DNA of 64,000 nucleotides from Paenibacillus sp. YN15 (lineage in GTDB: Bacteria; Bacillota; Bacilli; Paenibacillales; NBRC-103111). Shown here piece by piece: positions 26,224 through 36,298 of this stretch; within the stretch, counting starts at the first letter, position 1; each line of letters begins with the position of its first letter. Location: contig NZ_QMFA01000002.1 of the NCBI RefSeq assembly GCF_003285005.1, positions 62,001 through 126,000 of the forward strand. The letters are read 5' to 3'. The translations under genes and the position numbers were made by a program. The notes below the pieces were generated by a model. That model had not been told where the DNA came from, searched no databases, and was given only the letters and a program-made list of their open reading frames with translations.

Positions 26224-26329
26224 CCAGTAAATGACTTCAGTTTCATATTCTTATGTTATTATACAAGTAGTTACTGCAGGCCGTCCGGTCCTCCGGCGCC
26301 TGAAGTGAAGCGAAAGGAAGGGATATAAC

Positions 26330-28060
26330 TTGCTCAAAGCCGACGGTCTCCCTTCGCGTTATAGAAGATTGATTCCTTATGCCCTGCATAGCCGCATCAT
26401 CATTTTCACTCTGCTGGCAGCCTTGCTGCCCTTGCTCCTGATCGGCGGGCTGTCCTATGGCTCCATCTATTTCATCCTGCAGAATAAGGTGGAACGGGGA
26501 GTGCAGACGGCATTGAAGCAGAAGGTAACCAATCTGGAGGTTATGCTGTCCAATCTGGATATGGCATCCAAGCAATTGGTTTTCGAGGGGTCTATCGGGA
26601 GCAATCTGCGGGATTACCTCAGCCTGGATGATGCCATCCAAAAATCGAATATGTATAAGGATATCGACAAATATATCACCTTAATCAGCTATACGAATCC
26701 GCAGCTTGGCATGATTGAATATTTTCTCAGCAATACGCATGAAATGATCACGCCTTACAACAGCTATAGCAGCAAGAGGATTGATGAAAACGCTTTTCCG
26801 GTTCTGGCAAAAGGCAATAATTACACCTTTTACGGACCATACCGTTCGCTTTATATCAACAGTCAGAACAATGTTTTCTCGATTGTCCGCAGCGTGGGCC
26901 AGTACGGGCAAAACCTGCCTGTCGCCGTTTATGTGGAAACCAACTTCAAGGTTTTTTCGGAATTATTCAATGTGGAAACCTTCAGTATGTCCGCCGCCCA
27001 CCGGCTGTACGGCGCGGACGGCAAGCTGGTTTATTCGGAGAAAACCGATATAAAGAATCCGCATATATTTTCGGAGCAAAGTGAAATGGGCTGGACCTTG
27101 TCGATTCTGATTGATCCTGAAGATTATAACCGGGAAAAACAGTCATGGCTGCGGATTGCGATTCCGGCCTCCGTGCTGTGTCTTCTGCTTGCGCTTTTGA
27201 TCAGCTGGGGAGTCTGGAGGATGATTTATGGTCCCCTCATCAAGCTGAAGGAGGAGATTAAAAAGGTATCCCAATCCCATTTCCATGAACCGATCAATTT
27301 GCCGGGGATGAAGGAATTTGATGATGTACTGATCAAATTCGATCATATGCGCTTGCGGATTGTGGAGTTGATGGACGAAATCGAGCAGAAGGAGCGGAAA
27401 AAGCGCCATCTTGAGGTAGAGAAGCTGATGTACCAGATCAACCCGCATTTTATCCATAATACGCTGAACACTGTACAATGGATTGCCATGCTGAACCAGC
27501 AGGATGAAATTGTCAAGCTGATCGCCGCTTTCACGCGGCTGCTAAATTATAATCTGGGCAAAGAAGGACGAATTGTGCACCTGTATGAAGAGGTGGAGGT
27601 GCTGCGGGATTACATCAAGCTGCAGCAGATCCGCTATAATTACAAATTTCATGTGGAGATTGAGGTGGAGGAGGAGGTTCTGCAATGGAGAATTCCCAGA
27701 TTTATTCTCCAGCCTCTTGTGGAAAACTCGCTTTACCACGGCTTCAAAAACAATGACGGGATCATTACGGTAACAGGCAGGATAACCGACGGCAAGCTTC
27801 TGATTGAGGTAGCGGATAACGGCGCCGGCATGACGCCGGAGGAAATAGACCGCCTGTTCGACGATCAGCAGCAGCAGCAGCGCAAGGCCGGGCTGGGAAT
27901 CGGCCTTCGCTTCATCAATAATGTGATTCGTATGCACTATGGGGAGGAGCATGGCTTGCAAGTAAGCAGCCAGCCCGGCAAGGGAACGGCCATGTCCCTG
28001 CTGCTGCCGCCGCTTTGCGAGGAGGAGGCAGAACAAGCTCAAGGGGAGGGCGGAGCATGA
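26330..28060 (+). CDS. YesM-type sensor histidine kinase
   Basis: 576 residues, TTG start behind AAGGAAGGG. Membrane helices at about 24-46 and 283-304 bracket a cache-like extracellular sensor; HAMP follows. The His_kinase (LytS/YesM-type) motif INPHFIHNTLN carries phospho-acceptor His373, and the ATPase has the N-box VENSLYHGF and glycine boxes. It would sense an extracellular sugar or binding-protein complex and phosphorylate the regulator encoded next, whose start overlaps its stop by four bases. A downstream importer and glycosidases are the likely targets. Confidence 0.92.
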   Translation: MLKADGLPSRYRRLIPYALHSRIIIFTLLAALLPLLLIGGLSYGSIYFILQNKVERGVQTALKQKVTNLEVMLSNLDMASKQLVFEGSIGSNLRDYLSLDDAIQKSNMYKDIDKYITLISYTNPQLGMIEYFLSNTHEMITPYNSYSSKRIDENAFPVLAKGNNYTFYGPYRSLYINSQNNVFSIVRSVGQYGQNLPVAVYVETNFKVFSELFNVETFSMSAAHRLYGADGKLVYSEKTDIKNPHIFSEQSEMGWTLSILIDPEDYNREKQSWLRIAIPASVLCLLLALLISWGVWRMIYGPLIKLKEEIKKVSQSHFHEPINLPGMKEFDDVLIKFDHMRLRIVELMDEIEQKERKKRHLEVEKLMYQINPHFIHNTLNTVQWIAMLNQQDEIVKLIAAFTRLLNYNLGKEGRIVHLYEEVEVLRDYIKLQQIRYNYKFHVEIEVEEEVLQWRIPRFILQPLVENSLYHGFKNNDGIITVTGRITDGKLLIEVADNGAGMTPEEIDRLFDDQQQQQRKAGLGIGLRFINNVIRMHYGEEHGLQVSSQPGKGTAMSLLLPPLCEEEAEQAQGEGGA

Positions 28061-29436
28061 TTAGAACACTGATTGTAGACGATGAGCATTTGGTGCGAAA
28101 GGGCTTGATCTATTCGTTCCCGTGGCAGCAATTCCAGATGGAGATCGTAGGGGAAGCGGATAATGGGGAGACGGCCCTGGAGCTGTTGGACAAGCATCAT
28201 GTAGATCTGCTGCTGACGGACCTGACCATGCCGGTTATGTCGGGCTTCGAGCTGATGCAGCGGGTCCGCTCTGCTCATCCCCATGTTTTTATAGCGGTCC
28301 TGACCTGCCACAGTGATTTTGACTATATTCAGGAAGCTCTTCGGCTGGGGGCTATTGATTATGTATTGAAGACGCAGTTGGAGAAGGAATCGGTGGAAAA
28401 TGTGCTGGGGAGGATTTCGCGGCGGATTGAGCATGACCGGGAGATGCACTCCGGAAAACGGCATGGCATGAATGCCTCGGGACAGGGAGAATGGGGAGTG
28501 CTGCTGTGCGCAAGGAACGGCGCCTCCCACAGCATCGAGGCTATGCCCTGGGCTCATCCGGCCCGGACTACAGAGCTTGGCAAGGGCAGCTGGTTCGTAT
28601 CCTTTGCCGACGGGCAGGGAGATGCGGATATCCGCCCCTTGCTGAAGCAATTGTCCCGGGAGCAATGGCTGGTATTGCTGGTTGCCGGGGTGGAGGCCGG
28701 GAAGAACCTGCAATTATCAGATGACAAGCTTCGGGAAATGAAGCGGAGGCTGTTCTATGAATGGCATCCGGAGCAATTATACGTCAGGATGTCCGCCAAG
28801 GAATTAAGAGCGGATTGCTGCGGAGCCGGGTACGGGATTACCGAGGACTGGATCAAGGCCTGGAATCAGCTTGCCTGGATGGCGGATGAAGCCGAATGGA
28901 GCAGGCTGGCGGAGCTGACCTTGGAGAAACGTTTTGCCGCGGAAGAATTGATTCCCTTTATGCTTGGTTCTCTTGAAGGTTGGCGGCACATTGAAGCTTA
29001 TCCCGAATTGAAGCATCAATTGAAGCAAACGGAATTTTCCTGCTGGTTTGATTTGCGGCAATGGCTGGCGGAGCTGCGCAGGATATGGCTGCTTGTTTTC
29101 CATCAATCCGGCTGCTCCAGAGAAGTGTTCACCAGTGTCCTTCGCTCTGTGCTGATCTTGCGCGAGGAGCTGGCATTCGGAGCCAATCAGGCGGATATTG
29201 CCGGGAGAGTGAACATTAGCCGCGGCTATTTCAGCGGTGTGTTTAAGGATATTATGGGAAAAACCTTCAATGAGTTTGTCCGGGATATGCGGATATCCAT
29301 TGCCCAAAAATTGTTGAAGGAGCATCCGGGCAAGCCGATTTACTGGATTGCCGAACAGACGGGGTTTCAGGATGAAAGCTACTTCAGCAGAGTGTTCAGA
29401 GAAAGCACGGGCCGGCTGCCATCGGATTATCGTTAG
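28057..29436 (+). CDS. YesN-type response regulator (REC plus AraC DNA-binding domain)
   Basis: 459 residues from ATG 28057 behind GGGAGGGCGGAG. The receiver domain (1-120) has DD at 8-9, phospho-acceptor Asp55 in LLLTDLTMP and Lys105. A long middle domain follows. Two helix-turn-helices of the AraC family lie at about 355-455 (VNISRGYFSGVFKDIMGKTF, IAEQTGFQDESYFSRVF). Coupled to the kinase, it probably activates the importer starting at 29606. Confidence 0.92.
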   Translation: MIRTLIVDDEHLVRKGLIYSFPWQQFQMEIVGEADNGETALELLDKHHVDLLLTDLTMPVMSGFELMQRVRSAHPHVFIAVLTCHSDFDYIQEALRLGAIDYVLKTQLEKESVENVLGRISRRIEHDREMHSGKRHGMNASGQGEWGVLLCARNGASHSIEAMPWAHPARTTELGKGSWFVSFADGQGDADIRPLLKQLSREQWLVLLVAGVEAGKNLQLSDDKLREMKRRLFYEWHPEQLYVRMSAKELRADCCGAGYGITEDWIKAWNQLAWMADEAEWSRLAELTLEKRFAAEELIPFMLGSLEGWRHIEAYPELKHQLKQTEFSCWFDLRQWLAELRRIWLLVFHQSGCSREVFTSVLRSVLILREELAFGANQADIAGRVNISRGYFSGVFKDIMGKTFNEFVRDMRISIAQKLLKEHPGKPIYWIAEQTGFQDESYFSRVFRESTGRLPSDYR

Positions 29437-29484
29437 ACGGCATACAACTTTTGTCATCTTTGCTGCAGGCGGCTCCAATTTTTC

Positions 29485-29557
29485 AAAAAACCGCTTACAA
29501 AAACGGTATATCGGATGAAGCCCTTTCTATCGGTTTCTTTACCCTGCTATTTATAAT
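29485..29557 (+). promoter_or_regulatory. importer promoter region with cre-like half site
   Basis: AAAAAACCGCTTACAA (29485-29500) matches the right half of a CcpA cre site (CG-N-TTA-CA). A perfect TATAAT lies at 29552-29557 with no good -35, as in activator-dependent promoters. Start codon at 29606. Confidence 0.45.
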
Positions 29558-29605
29558 GAAGAAGCAAGCAGTAGAGTTCATCTTATACGAAAGAAGGGGA
29601 TCAAT

Positions 29606-31324
29606 TTGACAAGGAAAGGGAAATTATTAGTGCCATTGGCTTTGTCCCTGGCGATGCTGTCCACGGCTTGCTCCGACAACAATGACAGCACTTCACCGTC
29701 GGCATCTCCGGGGCAGTCTGCCGCTCCAACAACAGCCACATCCGAGAAAGTGGACATTTGGGCCAAGTACAGCGAACCCGTCACCGTAACGACACCGTTC
29801 CAGACCAACGCCCAGCACAAGTTCAAGGAAGGGGAAAGCTATGAGAACAACCCCCATAAGACCTTTCTGGAGCAGCAGTTCAATATCAAGATTCAACCCG
29901 CTTGGTCTGCTCCTGCCGGGGAAACCTATAACAACCGGTTCAATCTGATGATTGCCAGCAATCAGTTGCCTGACGTATTCATACTAAACTCAAATGCTGC
30001 CATGTCGGCCAAGGTAATGCTGAACCGGCTGGTGGAGCATGACATGATTGAGGATCTGACCAAGGTATACGAGACATATGCTTCTGATGAAATCAAGGAT
30101 ATTCACAACTCCATCAATGGCGACGCCCTGAAGGATGCCACGTATAACGGCAAATTGATGGCCCTGCCGAGTGTGACTGATACTGCAGGTGATACATCTC
30201 TCCTTTGGGTAAGACAGGACTGGCTGGATGAGCTGGGTTTGCCTGCGCCGAAGACGCTGGAGGATGTGGTCACGGTGGCCAAGGCGTTCAAGGCCAAGGG
30301 GGCCAAAAATCTGGGGCTTGCTGTTTACAAGGATCTGATTGGCGGCACTTTTGATACCAGCTCCATATTCTTCAACCTCAATGCATTTCCGTATTACTGG
30401 GTGCCGGATAAAGATGGGAATCTTGTGTACGGCGGCATTCAGCCGGAGGTCAAGGAGGGACTGGCCTTCCTGGCCGACATGTTCAAGCAAGGGTTGATTG
30501 AGAAGGAATTTCCGCTTAAGGGAGGCAATGAGCTGACTCCCGATCTTGCAAGCGGCCGGGCCGGCATGTTCTTCGGCAGATGGACCAATGCTGTGTGGCC
30601 CATGGGAGACTCCTGGAAGAATGATCTGAATACCCGCTGGAAAGCGTATGTCATTCAGAATAAAGAAGGAGTATCCGTCCAAGGCTCTGCTTACACCACC
30701 CAACAATATCTGGTTGTGCGCAAGGGGTATGCCCATCCGGAGCTGGCTGTGAAGGTGAATAACTTCCGGAGAAAGTACGCCAGCAATGGATATGCTGATG
30801 ATTTGAATTTAAAGGCGATCAATAAAGAATACACGGAAAAGAAATATACAAAGGATTTGTTCGGTCTTGGCTTTAACATCGCCTATAAGGATACGGTAGC
30901 TCGTACCGCTAAGAAATTCACGGACATCATGGCAGGAGCGGCTTCCAAGGATATTCTTGATGACGCTGAACTCGGTATATATGAGAATATCGAGAAGGAT
31001 GTAGCGCGCCAGAAGGCAGGAACACCGCTGACTGCGGAAGCTCTGTACCCTCATCAGGTTTATACGCAATATATCGAGGGTATTAATGCCAGCAGCAAAG
31101 TTAATGTCAAGTGGGTAAACAATAAATTTGTTGATATCACTCCTACGATGAACACCAAGTGGGCAGCGCTGAAGGATACGCAGCTTCAAGCCTACTATAA
31201 CATCATCTTGGGAACAGCGAGCATGGATAGTTTTGATTCTTTTGTGAAACAATGGAATAATCAGGGCGGCGCTGAAATCACGAAAGAAGTGAACGAAGCC
31301 TACCAGAAGCTGAATCAAAAATAA
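29606..31324 (+). CDS. ABC sugar importer solute-binding lipoprotein
   Basis: 572 residues, TTG start behind AGAAGGGG. Lipoprotein signal peptide with lipobox LSTAC (Cys22), then a Ser/Thr/Pro/Ala-rich linker and a large LplA/YtcQ-like binding fold (ASNQLPDVFI, WLDELGLPAPKTLEDV). It captures an oligosaccharide outside the membrane for the permeases at 31393 and 32307. As usual for this class no ATPase gene is in the operon; a shared MsmX-type ATPase elsewhere is expected from family knowledge. Ligand unknown. Confidence 0.92.
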   Translation: MTRKGKLLVPLALSLAMLSTACSDNNDSTSPSASPGQSAAPTTATSEKVDIWAKYSEPVTVTTPFQTNAQHKFKEGESYENNPHKTFLEQQFNIKIQPAWSAPAGETYNNRFNLMIASNQLPDVFILNSNAAMSAKVMLNRLVEHDMIEDLTKVYETYASDEIKDIHNSINGDALKDATYNGKLMALPSVTDTAGDTSLLWVRQDWLDELGLPAPKTLEDVVTVAKAFKAKGAKNLGLAVYKDLIGGTFDTSSIFFNLNAFPYYWVPDKDGNLVYGGIQPEVKEGLAFLADMFKQGLIEKEFPLKGGNELTPDLASGRAGMFFGRWTNAVWPMGDSWKNDLNTRWKAYVIQNKEGVSVQGSAYTTQQYLVVRKGYAHPELAVKVNNFRRKYASNGYADDLNLKAINKEYTEKKYTKDLFGLGFNIAYKDTVARTAKKFTDIMAGAASKDILDDAELGIYENIEKDVARQKAGTPLTAEALYPHQVYTQYIEGINASSKVNVKWVNNKFVDITPTMNTKWAALKDTQLQAYYNIILGTASMDSFDSFVKQWNNQGGAEITKEVNEAYQKLNQK

Positions 31325-31330
31325 AGATTT

Positions 31331-31367
31331 GGCCGGAGTCTCCCCAAGTCACTCCCAGACTCCGGCC
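31331..31367 (+). other. hairpin between binding protein and permease genes
   Basis: An 11-bp stem GGCCGGAGTCT/AGACTCCGGCC without a strong T-run, right after the binding-protein stop. Probably sets higher expression of the binding protein than of the permeases. Confidence 0.65.
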
Positions 31368-31392
31368 TTCTATTCATCTGGAGGGAAACGGC

Positions 31393-32292
31393 ATGAAAAA
31401 GCTGTGGCACGCCAACTCTTTTCATTACATGCTGATGCTGGCGCCGGGAATTATCCTGACCATTATGTTCCATATTGTACCCTTGTATGGTGTCGCACTT
31501 GCCTTCAAGAACTTTAATCCTTCGCTGGGCATCTGGGGCTCTCCATGGGCAGGTCTGGAGCACTTCCGCTATATCTTCTACAATCCGCAAAGCAAGCAGA
31601 TTCTGTTCAATACCGTTTACATCGCCGTGTTGAAGATTGTCACCATGCAGATTATACCGGTTACCTTCGCTGTTTTGCTGAATGAGCTGCGGAAAATATG
31701 GTTCAAAAGAACCGTTCAAACCATAGTCTATTTGCCCCATTTTCTCTCCTGGGTTGTGATCGCCGGTATTATGCGGGAGATGCTTTCCCTGGACGGCTTG
31801 ATCAACAATGCTTTGGGGAACTTGTTCGGTCTGGATCCCATCATGTTTCTTGGCAGTAATGAATGGTTTCGGCCAATTCTGATTGCTACCCACGTCTGGA
31901 AAGAATTTGGCTTCTCCACGATTATTTATCTGGCAGCACTTACCAGCATTAACCCAGCCTTATATGAGGCGGCAGCCATTGACGGAGCCAGCCGTTTGAG
32001 AAGAATCTGGCATATTGCGCTTCCCGGGGTTCGAATGACCTTTGTCCTGCTGGCAACCCTCAGTCTGGACGATATTCTCAATGCCGGGTTTGACCAGATC
32101 TTCAATCTGTACAATGTGCTGGTTTATCGAACCGCCGATATTATCGATACCTATGTGTTTCGAGCGGGACTTGTCTCCTATCAGTATGAGGTGGCAACAG
32201 CCATCGGATTGGCCAAGTCGCTGTTTGGTTTCATACTGATCTCATTTACCTATTGGCTGGCTTACAAGCTGTTTAAATATCGGATTTGGTAA
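31393..32292 (+). CDS. ABC sugar importer permease, LplB type
   Basis: 299 residues, ATG behind GGAGGGAAAC. Six predicted helices, starting MLMLAPGIILTIMFHIVPL. The EAA loop that docks the ATPase reads EAAAIDGASRLRRIWHIALP (about 195-214). Forms a heterodimer with the next gene product. 14 bases separate the two. Confidence 0.93.
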   Translation: MKKLWHANSFHYMLMLAPGIILTIMFHIVPLYGVALAFKNFNPSLGIWGSPWAGLEHFRYIFYNPQSKQILFNTVYIAVLKIVTMQIIPVTFAVLLNELRKIWFKRTVQTIVYLPHFLSWVVIAGIMREMLSLDGLINNALGNLFGLDPIMFLGSNEWFRPILIATHVWKEFGFSTIIYLAALTSINPALYEAAAIDGASRLRRIWHIALPGVRMTFVLLATLSLDDILNAGFDQIFNLYNVLVYRTADIIDTYVFRAGLVSYQYEVATAIGLAKSLFGFILISFTYWLAYKLFKYRIW

Positions 32293-32306
32293 GGGGGTAA
32301 ACCCAA

Positions 32307-33191
32307 ATGGTCAACGACCGCACATGGGGATCGCGCATATTTGATTACTGCTTATATTTCGGAATGGTGATTATCTCTCTTGTTTCCGTAGCGCCATTGG
32401 CTCACACGATTGCTATCGCTTTTAGCGATGCTGCCCAGGCCAATGCAGGGTTCGTTACTTTTTGGCCAAAGGGATTTACTCTGGATGCCTTTGCCAAGGT
32501 GATGGAAGACAAGCAATTCTTCGTATCTACCTGGGTTTCGATCAAGCGGGTGTTTATCGGAGTTTCCCTTAGTGTGCTTAACTCCTTGTTAATGGCTTTT
32601 CCCTTATCAAGAGAAGTGGAGGATTTCAAGGGCCGGAATATTGTCATGTGGTTTATGATTTTCGTCATGCTGTTCAATGGCGGCCTCATCCCCACCTACC
32701 TGGCCATTACCTCCTATGGACTTGTGAATAGCTTCTGGGTGCTGATCCTTCCCGGCCTGGGCAATGTATTCAACTGTATTCTGGTCATGAACTTTATCCG
32801 GAATCTGCCCAAGGAACTGGATGATTGCTCGAATATGGATGGCGCGGGGCCGTGGACGAAGCTTGTTTATGTCTATGCTCCCATGTGTCTTCCTGTACTG
32901 GCGACGATTACGCTCTTCCGGATTGTTGCGGTCTGGAACGAATATTTCCAGGCGATGATTTACATTACGGATAGGAGTATCCTGCCTTTGCAAACCTACT
33001 TGCAGCAGATGGTGGTTGAAATTGATCCCACAACCCAGACCACCGAGGAAATGGCTGCTCTTTCAGATCTAACTGGTGTGACCTTGCCATCAGCCAAGCT
33101 GGTGTTATCGATAATACCCATTATCCTTATCTACCCCCTGCTGCAGGGCTACTTCATTTCAGGCATCACGGTTGGTTCGGTCAAGGAATAA
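32307..33191 (+). CDS. ABC sugar importer permease, LplC type
   Basis: 294 residues, ATG behind AAGGGGG. Six helices. The EAA-like loop is degenerate (ELDDCSNMDGAGPWTKLVYV in place of EAAxIDGA), and the protein ends in the usual FISGITVGSVKE. Partner of the LplB-type protein at 31393. 25 bases upstream of the GH5-like gene, so probably one operon. Confidence 0.93.
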   Translation: MVNDRTWGSRIFDYCLYFGMVIISLVSVAPLAHTIAIAFSDAAQANAGFVTFWPKGFTLDAFAKVMEDKQFFVSTWVSIKRVFIGVSLSVLNSLLMAFPLSREVEDFKGRNIVMWFMIFVMLFNGGLIPTYLAITSYGLVNSFWVLILPGLGNVFNCILVMNFIRNLPKELDDCSNMDGAGPWTKLVYVYAPMCLPVLATITLFRIVAVWNEYFQAMIYITDRSILPLQTYLQQMVVEIDPTTQTTEEMAALSDLTGVTLPSAKLVLSIIPIILIYPLLQGYFISGITVGSVKE

Positions 33192-33216
33192 ATTTATTTT
33201 GGAAGGAGACTGGTTT

Positions 33217-36200
33217 ATGTACTGCAGGAAACAGTTGGTCATGTTGCTGCTTTTGGTCTTCTCCTTCACGACAATTCTCCCCGTTGCTCATGCCGGGGAG
33301 GGTTTTCGCGTTGGAGGAGAGAAAGTGGAAATTCAGGAGGAGGCGTATGACAGTTTAGCGAAAACTGTAAGCGGTAACATTTTAAGCGCTGGATCTGATC
33401 CCCTTCAGGGAGTGCTGCTGGCTGCGTTGTATGAACGTTCCGGCAAGATGGTAGCCCTGTCAACGGAAACCTTCGAGCTGAACGGAACGACACCGCATTC
33501 ATTCCATTTGTCTTTTACCGTTCAGCCAGACCCCAATCTTCATACCATCAAGCTGTTAGTCTGGGACAATCTTCAGTCCAGGCAGCCTCTGTCCGCCGTC
33601 AAGGAAGTTAATCCTTATGAACGGTCGGTAACCAATGAGGAGAAGCTCAATCCGTATCTTATGTTCGTGGGCAAGGTGACTAGAGGCTTCACTGACTCCC
33701 AGGCAGAGGCCAAAGCTGTCACAGTTGATGTATACCAGTACATTGATCTGGAAGCCAAGACCATCAACAGTATTACAGGGGAATTGAGCTGGGATTATGG
33801 AATCGGTCTGAATCGTCTTAATACAGACCGTGGACAGGCGGTTACCGGTGTGCTGAACGCCGCAGCCAGCATTGATCTGCAGAATGTGCAGATTGAATCC
33901 GGGAATGCCTTCGGTACGGTGGCGGTCATTTCATTGGACGGCGCTCCCATCGCCACCTCCAGGAAGCTGCTGATTCAAGCCTTTACCGAAAATTACCCCT
34001 ATGGCTTCCGCCCTGAGGATCAGGCTGACGGCACCAAGAAGATCACCGCCATGGGCGGGGCTCCCATGAATGTGCGCAATATTGACGCCAAGGTTACGCT
34101 GAAGGAGATTGCCGATGTAAGCAAGGTGTATGCTCTGGATGTCAACGGCTATGTGCGGGAGGAAATTGCCGGAACAGAAGCCAACGGCAGTTACACCATT
34201 CAGCTTCCTGCCAATACGCTTTACACCCTTGTAGAACGGGACGGCATTCCGGACCCTTACGTGCATGAGGAAGTACCTGTGAAGGAGCCTGTGTATGTAT
34301 GGTGGGAAGGGGAGGACACGGTTGTGCGGGAGAACTTCCCGGCAACCTCCGAGTTCGATGCCAATACCTTTCCTGAAAACCGTAATTTGTTATCTGGCGA
34401 GGATTGGCTTGCCTTTGGGCAGCAGCAGATTGTTGAAGGGGCCGAGCCTTACGCCAAGTATATCATCGACGTTCCGGAGGATGGAGACTACTCCTTCTTC
34501 ATTCGGAAATTCTGGAAGCATGGCCCATTCCAATGGAGATTTGATGAGGGGGAATGGAAAGATCTGGGTTCTTATGTGCTGCTGGACTCCGTTGCCATCA
34601 GGCAATATCTGTCCGTTAACTGGATTGCCCAGGACAATGTGGCACTGACGGCAGGCACCCACACCTTCGAGATCAAGCTGACGATGGAGCCGGACAAACG
34701 CACAGCCTCTGCCATTGACGCCTTCCTCCTTACCAAGGATGCCTTCGTACCCAGCAGCTTAATGCGTCCCGGAGAAAAACTGGGCTATGCAGATACGGGG
34801 TTCTGGGCCTTCGAGCCGGATGTTGTGGATTGGAGCTCGGAGAGGCGAAGCTATATTGACATGAGCTGGATGAATGAGGAGAGCGCCGGCCAATCCGGCT
34901 TCGTTCGCCGCGACGGGGAGCGGATGGTTCTGGGAGACGGCCGGGAGGTCCGATTCTGGGGGGTAAACGGAGGGCTTGATACCATTAACATGAGTCAGTC
35001 CCAGCTTGACAATTATGCCCGGAAATTGGCCAAATACGGTGTCAATATGTTCAGACTTCACGGCATGGTGTTTGATGACAACGGCAATATTCCGGATGAT
35101 AGACTGGACCGGCTCCACTACATGGTATCTACTTTCAAGAAGTATGGGATCTATACCAATATAAGTCATTATTTCGTGCTTTGGTCAGATATAACGAAAT
35201 CCGAATGGTACAATGATGAACCGGGAACCGAATTTTCAGATGCGTATAAGCAGCCTTTTGGTTTATTGCTGTTCAGTGAGCAACAGCAGCAGATGTATAA
35301 ACAGGGAGTAAGCCGTATGCTGAACACACCCAATCCTTATGAGAATGGCCGCCCGCTTGCCCAGGAGCCTGCCATCGTCAATATCGAAATTCAGAACGAG
35401 GACAGCTTCCTGTTCCATACCTTCAATCCTTCCCGCTATCCCGCCAAGGTGCTCAAGGAGTTGTATGGTAAATTTGGCCAGTGGCTGGTCAAAGAGTACG
35501 GCTCCATTGACGCCGCATATGATGCTTGGGGTATTGCCGCCAAAACCTGGACAGATGATCCGGAGCAGCTGCTGATGCAGGTTGAAGGAATCGGCTCATT
35601 GGCGGGAGCTACCGGCACTGATAGCACGGCATTGCGGCGCCGGGACACTTTCCGCTTCCTGGTGGAATTAAGCCAGGACTTCTACTCCGAAATGATCCGC
35701 TTTGTTCGGGAGGATATCGGCTACGGAGGATTAACCAGCGCCAGTAACTGGATTACCGCCAGTCCGCAGAAGATGGAGGCATTGGAACGATACACCTATG
35801 AGCCTGCGGACTGGATCGACCGTCATGCCTACTATGATGCCGGTCATAAGGGGGCTACAACCTATAGCGTTACGGCAGGAGATACCTACAAGCCCGTTTC
35901 CGCTGTGCAGAATCCAGACAAACTGCCGGTGAAGTTCATTCACAATGAGGATCATCCCTCGATGATTTCAGAGATCACCTGGACCAATCCCACTCCTTAC
36001 ACGGCGGAGGGCATGTTCTTCCTGTCGGCTTACAGCGCCCTGCAGGGGATAGACGGCGTTGTCCTCTTTGCTTCCAGCGCCAACTGGGACACTACGGTGC
36101 AAAAATGGCCGGTTTCCACTCCGGGCATGCTGGGTCAATCACCGGTATTCTCCTGGCTGTACCGCAGCGGCGCCATTACGGAGGCACATGCTGTGGCCCA

Positions 36201-36285
36201 TGAGGAGTTGTCCCTGGAGTCTTTGTTTAAACTGAAGGGCTCCAGGATTTACGAAGGACTCAATATAGATGATTATCGCAAATAA
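33217..36285 (+). CDS. secreted GH5-like (clan A) glycoside hydrolase with N-terminal binding modules
   Basis: 1022 residues from ATG 33217 behind GGAAGGAG. Signal peptide 1-27 (VFSFTTILPVAHA). Residues about 30-370 are beta-rich; 380-530 look like a carbohydrate-binding module (YVWWEGEDTVV, IDVPEDGDYSFFIRKFW). A TIM barrel begins near 560 (FWGVNGG, GVNMFRLHGM). Glu728 in IEIQNED is the likely acid/base and Glu919 in MISEITW the likely nucleophile, as in clan A enzymes. It would cut a beta-linked polysaccharide outside the cell. The protein ends soon after the barrel (IDDYRK), so a C-terminal module may be lacking. Confidence 0.75.
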   Translation: MYCRKQLVMLLLLVFSFTTILPVAHAGEGFRVGGEKVEIQEEAYDSLAKTVSGNILSAGSDPLQGVLLAALYERSGKMVALSTETFELNGTTPHSFHLSFTVQPDPNLHTIKLLVWDNLQSRQPLSAVKEVNPYERSVTNEEKLNPYLMFVGKVTRGFTDSQAEAKAVTVDVYQYIDLEAKTINSITGELSWDYGIGLNRLNTDRGQAVTGVLNAAASIDLQNVQIESGNAFGTVAVISLDGAPIATSRKLLIQAFTENYPYGFRPEDQADGTKKITAMGGAPMNVRNIDAKVTLKEIADVSKVYALDVNGYVREEIAGTEANGSYTIQLPANTLYTLVERDGIPDPYVHEEVPVKEPVYVWWEGEDTVVRENFPATSEFDANTFPENRNLLSGEDWLAFGQQQIVEGAEPYAKYIIDVPEDGDYSFFIRKFWKHGPFQWRFDEGEWKDLGSYVLLDSVAIRQYLSVNWIAQDNVALTAGTHTFEIKLTMEPDKRTASAIDAFLLTKDAFVPSSLMRPGEKLGYADTGFWAFEPDVVDWSSERRSYIDMSWMNEESAGQSGFVRRDGERMVLGDGREVRFWGVNGGLDTINMSQSQLDNYARKLAKYGVNMFRLHGMVFDDNGNIPDDRLDRLHYMVSTFKKYGIYTNISHYFVLWSDITKSEWYNDEPGTEFSDAYKQPFGLLLFSEQQQQMYKQGVSRMLNTPNPYENGRPLAQEPAIVNIEIQNEDSFLFHTFNPSRYPAKVLKELYGKFGQWLVKEYGSIDAAYDAWGIAAKTWTDDPEQLLMQVEGIGSLAGATGTDSTALRRRDTFRFLVELSQDFYSEMIRFVREDIGYGGLTSASNWITASPQKMEALERYTYEPADWIDRHAYYDAGHKGATTYSVTAGDTYKPVSAVQNPDKLPVKFIHNEDHPSMISEITWTNPTPYTAEGMFFLSAYSALQGIDGVVLFASSANWDTTVQKWPVSTPGMLGQSPVFSWLYRSGAITEAHAVAHEELSLESLFKLKGSRIYEGLNIDDYRK

Positions 36286-36298
36286 AGGAGGAATCTAT

